NCBI GenBank assembly: GCA_024697025.1
Contig: JAILGH010000068.1
Span: forward strand, 1 to 37,430
DNA: 37,430 bases
Direction: 5' to 3'
Source of the DNA: Pseudobutyrivibrio sp.
GTDB lineage: Bacteria > Bacillota > Clostridia > Lachnospirales > Lachnospiraceae
Translations under genes and position numbers: made by a program
Shown: positions 33,659 to 37,430 of the stretch, piece by piece
Layout: each line of letters begins with the position of its first letter
Position numbering within the stretch: the stretch's first letter is position 1
Notes under the pieces: model-generated
What the model was told of the DNA's origin: nothing
The model's input: only the letters and a program-made list of their open reading frames with translations
The model's database searches: none

Positions 33659-34138
33659 ATGGAAGCAAAGAAGAATTTACTTACTGCCGAAGGACTTAAG
33701 ATATTAGAGGACGAGCTTGAGGATCTCAAGGTCAATAAACGTAAAGAAGTATCTCAGAAGATTAAGGAAGCCAGAGAACAGGGCGATCTTTCAGAGAATG
33801 CAGAATATGATGCAGCCAAGGATGAGCAGAGAGATATCGAAGCTCGTATCGAGGAAATCGAGAAAATCCTTAAGAATGCAGAAGTTGTTACAGACGAGCA
33901 CGACACAAAGAATATTAACATCGGTTGGACAGTTACCCTTCTTGATGTAGAGTTCGACGAGGAAGTAGAGTACAAAATCGTTGGTTCTACAGAGGCAAAC
34001 AGCCTTAAGGGCAAGATTTCAAACGAATCCCCAGTTGGTAAAGCCATTCTTGGACGTAAGAAGGGTGATACAGTCACAGTTGAGACAGAAGCTGGTGAAT
34101 TTAAGTACAAGATTCTTGCAGCTAAGAAGAGTAAATAA
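33659..34138 (+). CDS. greA: Transcription elongation factor GreA
   Basis: GreA inserts a coiled coil into the RNA polymerase secondary channel and stimulates cleavage of backtracked RNA. The 159 residues consist of the N-terminal antiparallel coiled coil with tip acids D43 and E46 in GDLSENAEY, and the C-terminal FKBP-like domain (SPVGKAILGRKKGDTVTVE). I chose ATG 33659, which has AAAGGA upstream; ATG 33638 would add seven residues without a good site. It has its own promoter and terminator. Confidence 0.95.
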   Translation: MEAKKNLLTAEGLKILEDELEDLKVNKRKEVSQKIKEAREQGDLSENAEYDAAKDEQRDIEARIEEIEKILKNAEVVTDEHDTKNINIGWTVTLLDVEFDEEVEYKIVGSTEANSLKGKISNESPVGKAILGRKKGDTVTVETEAGEFKYKILAAKKSK

Positions 34139-34161
34139 ATACAGGTGATGACTATTTTTAG

Positions 34162-34194
34162 TGCCGCGACTCATTTGGGTCGCGGCATTTTTTT
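34162..34194 (+). terminator. Rho-independent terminator of greA
   Basis: TGCCGCGAC (34162-34170) pairs perfectly with GTCGCGGCA (34179-34187), followed by seven T. It is 23 bases after greA. Confidence 0.92.
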
Positions 34195-34239
34195 GACTAA
34201 TGGCATCCCCTTGGGGGATGAGGGGTAAAAGGAGAAAAT

Positions 34240-35625
34240 ATGCTAGAAAAATTCAAACAAAAATACATCGGCGATAAAGCTTTTTATAAACGTTACATCT
34301 TTCTTGCAACACCAATGATTATCCAAAACGCAATTACGAATTTCGTTAGCTTTTTGGACAACATAATGGTAGGGCAATTAAGAGAGGAAGCAATTTCAGC
34401 GGTAGCTACAGTAAATCAATTAAACTTTGTCTTTTTGCTGGCTGTTTTTGGAGCAGCATCAGCAGGAAGTATATATGGAGCTCAATACTTTGGAAAGGGT
34501 GACCATAAAGGTCATATGTACACCTTTAGATTCAAATTGTATGCAACGCTTATAGCGACACTTATAGGAACACTTATCTTTTTATTCTGGGGAAGAGACT
34601 TAATATCTCTTTTCCTTACAGAAAGTGCAGGCACTTCAAAAGAAGTTGCTCTTTCGTATGGTATGAAATACCTAAAGATTATTTTAATTGGTTTAGTGCC
34701 TTTTGCAGTAAACCAAGCCTACGCGACAACTATTAAAGAGACAGGTCAGACTGTTGTTCCTATGGTGGCAGGAATGGTAGCAGTTGCAACAAATGCTATT
34801 TTGGATTATTGCTTAATCTTTGGCTTTGGACCATTCCCAAAACTAGGAGTGGAGGGAGCTGCAATTGCTACAGTAATAGCTAGGTACATAGAAGCTATTA
34901 TTGTTATTGTCTGGGCACACACTCATCAAAAGGTTAATAAGTATCTTGAAGGTGCGTATATTGGACTTGGAATACCTGAAGATTTGTTCAAGAAGATTAT
35001 TATAAAGGGTGCTCCACTCATGTTTAATGAGATGCTTTGGGCAGCAGGTGTAACTGCAGTAACTCAAAGCTACTCTGTACGAGGAATGAATGTGCTTACA
35101 GCCTTAAGCATATCTAATACAGTTTCAAATTTATTTAACATAGTGTTTATCCAACTAGGTGCATGTATCAGCATTATAGTCGGACAACACTTAGGTGCAG
35201 GTGAGCTTGAAGAGGCAAAGGATGCTGACAACAAGATGATATTTTTTTCAGTGGCATGTTGTACCGTGATGGCGATTATTATGTTCCTTTGCGGTGGATT
35301 ATTCCCACAGATTTATAATGTTGATGAAGGGGTAAGGCAGCTTGCAACCAAATTCATTGCAGTATCTGCCATATGGATGCCATTTTGTTCCTTCAGCCAC
35401 TGCGCATACTTTACCCTTCGCTCAGGAGGCAAGACGCTTGTCACCTTCCTGTGGGATTCAGTATTTGAATGGGTAATAATCGCACCACTTGCATTTGTAT
35501 TAGCCCACTATTCTCCACTTGGTATCGTTGAAATCTTTTTCGTGGTTTGTGGAACTGAGCTTATTAAAAATATCACGGGATATTTCATGGTCAAGAGTAA
35601 CGTGTGGTTGGTAACTATGGTATAG
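34240..35625 (+). CDS. MATE-family multidrug/Na+ antiporter-type exporter
   Basis: This 461-residue membrane protein has about twelve hydrophobic helices in two MatE halves. Typical features are the first-helix RYIFLATPMIIQNAITNFVSFLDNIMVGQLREEAISAVATVNQLNF, the helix 7 region LMFNEMLWAAGVTAVTQSYSVRG and the segment VGQHLGAGELEEAKDAD. Such exporters expel cationic compounds or metabolites using Na+ or H+. ATG 34240 has AAAAGGAG upstream. A CATCCCC/GGGGATG hairpin at 34204-34220 sits in the leader. The gene appears monocistronic and has no recognisable regulator beside it. Confidence 0.92.
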   Translation: MLEKFKQKYIGDKAFYKRYIFLATPMIIQNAITNFVSFLDNIMVGQLREEAISAVATVNQLNFVFLLAVFGAASAGSIYGAQYFGKGDHKGHMYTFRFKLYATLIATLIGTLIFLFWGRDLISLFLTESAGTSKEVALSYGMKYLKIILIGLVPFAVNQAYATTIKETGQTVVPMVAGMVAVATNAILDYCLIFGFGPFPKLGVEGAAIATVIARYIEAIIVIVWAHTHQKVNKYLEGAYIGLGIPEDLFKKIIIKGAPLMFNEMLWAAGVTAVTQSYSVRGMNVLTALSISNTVSNLFNIVFIQLGACISIIVGQHLGAGELEEAKDADNKMIFFSVACCTVMAIIMFLCGGLFPQIYNVDEGVRQLATKFIAVSAIWMPFCSFSHCAYFTLRSGGKTLVTFLWDSVFEWVIIAPLAFVLAHYSPLGIVEIFFVVCGTELIKNITGYFMVKSNVWLVTMV

Positions 35626-35627
35626 CC

Positions 35628-35657
35628 TTGACACTTAGTGAACTCTAGGACTATAAT
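35628..35657 (+). promoter_or_regulatory. Consensus promoter of lysS
   Basis: TTGACA (35628-35633) and TATAAT (35652-35657) are 18 bases apart, starting two bases after the MATE stop codon. The leader is too short (about 50 bases) for a T-box. Confidence 0.82.
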
Positions 35658-35714
35658 TGAATGACTTGCGTGATTTTATAAGAAATTTACATATATATTT
35701 TTAAAGGAGAAATT

Positions 35715-37319
35715 ATGGCACAGCAGAATAATGGTGGCAACCAGGACGTAAATCAGTTACTTCAGGTTCGTCGTGAAAAGCTTGCAGCGCTTCAACAGGC
35801 TGGCAAGGATCCATTCGAGATTACAAAGTTTGATCAGACTCATCACACAGATGAGGTAAGAAATTTATATCAGGAGCATGAGGAAAAGCTTCTTGCAGGT
35901 CGTCAAGCAGTTAATACTGACGGCATGGACGAGGAAGCTGCAAAGCAAGCAGTTAACGATGATTACAATGAGCGTCGTGCTATCATGGATGCTGACCCAA
36001 TTCAGGTTAGCATCGCAGGCCGTATGATGTTTAAGCGTGTTATGGGTAAGGCAAGCTTCTGCAACATCCGTGACCGCAAGGGCGATATTCAGGTATATGT
36101 AGCAAGAGATGCAATTGGAGAAGATTCATATGCAGATTTCAAGAAGTCTGATATCGGTGATATTTATGGTATCAAGGGATATGCATTTAGAACTAAGACC
36201 GGTGAAGTCTCTATTCATGCTGAGGAGATGACTCTACTTTCTAAGTCCCTTCAGATTCTTCCAGAGAAGTTCCACGGACTTACAGATACAGATATGAGAT
36301 ATCGTCAGCGTTACGTGGACCTTGTTATGAACAAGGATTCTCGTGATGTTTTCGTTAAGCGTTCACTTATGATGAAGGAAATCCGTAATTTCCTTGCAGA
36401 GCGTGATTTCATGGAGGTTGAGACTCCTATCCTTGTTTCAAATGCAGGTGGTGCAGCAGCTCGTCCATTTGAGACACATTACAATTCTCTTGACGAGGAT
36501 GTTAAGCTTCGTATTTCTCTAGAGCTTTACCTTAAGAGACTTATCGTTGGTGGCTTTGAGCGTGTATACGAGATTGGTCGTGTATTTAGAAATGAGGGTG
36601 TTGATACTCGTCACAATCCTGAGTTTACACTTATGGAGCTTTATCAGGCATATACAGATTATGAAGGCATGATGGAACTTACTGAGACTATGTTCCGCCG
36701 TCTTGCAGAAAAGGTTGTTGGTTCTACAAAGATTTCTTATAACGGAATCGAGATTGACCTTGGCAAGCCATTTGAGAGACTTACAATGACAGACGCTGTT
36801 AAGAAATATGCTGGCGTTGATTTTGATACAGTTGCAGACGATGAGGCTGCAAAGGCACTTGCCCGTGAAAAGGGCATTGAGTTTGAGGACCGTCATAAGA
36901 AGGGCGATATCCTTAACCTCTTCTTTGAGGAATTCTGTGAAGACAATTTGGTTCAGCCTACATTTATCATGGACCATCCAATCGAGATTTCACCTCTTAC
37001 CAAGAAGAAGCCATCTGACCCTTCAAAGGTAGAGCGTTTCGAGCTCTTCATCAATGGATGGGAGATGTGTAACGCATACTCAGAGCTTAACGATCCAATC
37101 GATCAGCGTGAGCGTTTCGCAGCACAGGATGCCAATGCAGAGGCTGGTGACGACGAGGCTGAGCACACAGATGAGGACTTCCTCAACGCACTTGAAATCG
37201 GTATGCCACCTACAGGCGGTATAGGCTATGGTCTTGACAGACTTTGCATGCTTCTTACAGATAGCGCTGCTATCCGTGATGTATTGCTCTTCCCGACTAT
37301 GAAAAGTGTTAAGGACTGA
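35715..37319 (+). CDS. lysS: Lysyl-tRNA synthetase, class II
   Basis: LysS charges tRNA-Lys in the cytoplasm. The 534 residues contain an N-terminal anticodon-binding OB fold (VSIAGRMMFKRVMGKASF) and the class II catalytic domain: motif 1 near RNFLAERDFMEVETPIL, motif 2 FRNEGVDTRHNPEFTLMEL and motif 3 GIGYGLDRLCML. The Glu/Asp-rich stretch near residue 490 (NAEAGDDEAEHTDED) is an unusually acidic insertion. AAAGGAG precedes ATG 35715, and codons look optimised. A weak AACCC/GGGTT hairpin follows the stop. Confidence 0.96.
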   Translation: MAQQNNGGNQDVNQLLQVRREKLAALQQAGKDPFEITKFDQTHHTDEVRNLYQEHEEKLLAGRQAVNTDGMDEEAAKQAVNDDYNERRAIMDADPIQVSIAGRMMFKRVMGKASFCNIRDRKGDIQVYVARDAIGEDSYADFKKSDIGDIYGIKGYAFRTKTGEVSIHAEEMTLLSKSLQILPEKFHGLTDTDMRYRQRYVDLVMNKDSRDVFVKRSLMMKEIRNFLAERDFMEVETPILVSNAGGAAARPFETHYNSLDEDVKLRISLELYLKRLIVGGFERVYEIGRVFRNEGVDTRHNPEFTLMELYQAYTDYEGMMELTETMFRRLAEKVVGSTKISYNGIEIDLGKPFERLTMTDAVKKYAGVDFDTVADDEAAKALAREKGIEFEDRHKKGDILNLFFEEFCEDNLVQPTFIMDHPIEISPLTKKKPSDPSKVERFELFINGWEMCNAYSELNDPIDQRERFAAQDANAEAGDDEAEHTDEDFLNALEIGMPPTGGIGYGLDRLCMLLTDSAAIRDVLLFPTMKSVKD

Positions 37320-37430
37320 AACCCAGTGTTTATGCGGGTTCCAAGCGTCGAGAAAACGAATTGACAGCAAATTGACATCAATCTTGTAAAGAATGATGAG
37401 TTGTTACAAAGAATCATAAGTTGTCGAGCA
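37320..37430. other. Non-coding right edge with tandem TTGACA motifs
   Basis: No gene is seen. AATTGACAGCA (37359-37369) and AATTGACATCA (37370-37380) are adjacent near-identical 11-mers, each with a TTGACA hexamer, as if part of a strong promoter region for a gene beyond the window. No good -10 at standard spacing is visible before the edge. Confidence 0.35.

Noticed and set aside
34204..34220. CATCCCC/GGGGATG hairpin ahead of the MATE gene as a terminator or riboswitch
   Set aside because: The stem is only 7 bp with a 3-base loop and no T-run; the greA terminator just upstream already ends that transcript.
35658..35714. T-box or lysine riboswitch before lysS
   Set aside because: The leader is only about 50 bases and has no specifier stem, T-box sequence or terminator.

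Overview
The window looks like a chromosomal segment of a low-GC, anaerobic Firmicute of the family Lachnospiraceae, most like Butyrivibrio or Pseudobutyrivibrio. This rests on the AT-rich intergenic DNA, strong GGAGG-type ribosome sites, the mDAP-type MurE, the Gram-positive style Tad locus with DUF5702-like and DUF6382/FHA-like proteins, and the overall feel of the protein sequences. The genus is inference. No rRNA, tRNA, CRISPR array or complete insertion sequence was found.

Region 1 (about 200-7510) is a Tad/Flp pilus locus: a 5'-truncated TadA/CpaF ATPase, TadB, a TadC with a long extra N-terminal region, a Flp-type prepilin, a DUF5702-like protein, a TadE-like pseudopilin carrying two Cys/His mini-domains, the prepilin peptidase, a second short TadE-like pseudopilin and an FHA-domain protein. 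The ATPase lacks its N-terminal part, so the locus may be decaying. A Phd/VapC-type toxin-antitoxin pair (7592-8217), with an operator overlapping its own promoter, sits between the pilus locus and secA.

Region 2 (8297-12066) holds secA, a 220-bp cluster of structured GC-rich repeats, a terminator and a SAM-dependent methyltransferase.

Region 3 (12092-18333) is one co-directional block: eight AGTAATA heptamers in strict 10-bp register, an AAA-type ATPase with a winged-helix-like C-terminus, an OmpR-type response regulator, a histidine kinase with a single membrane helix, and a MacB/Bce-like ABC transporter. An AraC regulator converges on it from the minus strand (18346-19203).

Region 4 (19311-24904) is a diaminopimelate and cell-wall cluster: dapF, murE, dapA, a rhomboid protease, a flavodoxin-like/SCP2 fusion and a HIT hydrolase. 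It ends at a perfect 42-bp inverted repeat. Minus-strand genes follow: murG, an ABC ATPase and its permease (25064-27658).

Region 5 (27805-37430) is mostly housekeeping: a stand-alone receiver protein; an SH3/SleB-type cell-wall hydrolase with a WalR-like box; argF-birA-small protein-coaX-dus as an operon; greA behind a full-consensus promoter; a MATE exporter; and lysS. The codons of secA, greA and lysS look more optimised than those of the pilus and ATPase genes, as expected for highly expressed genes.

The best candidates for something undescribed are the phased AGTAATA array with its adjoining ATPase, the covarying repeat units downstream of secA, and the long perfect palindrome after the HIT gene.
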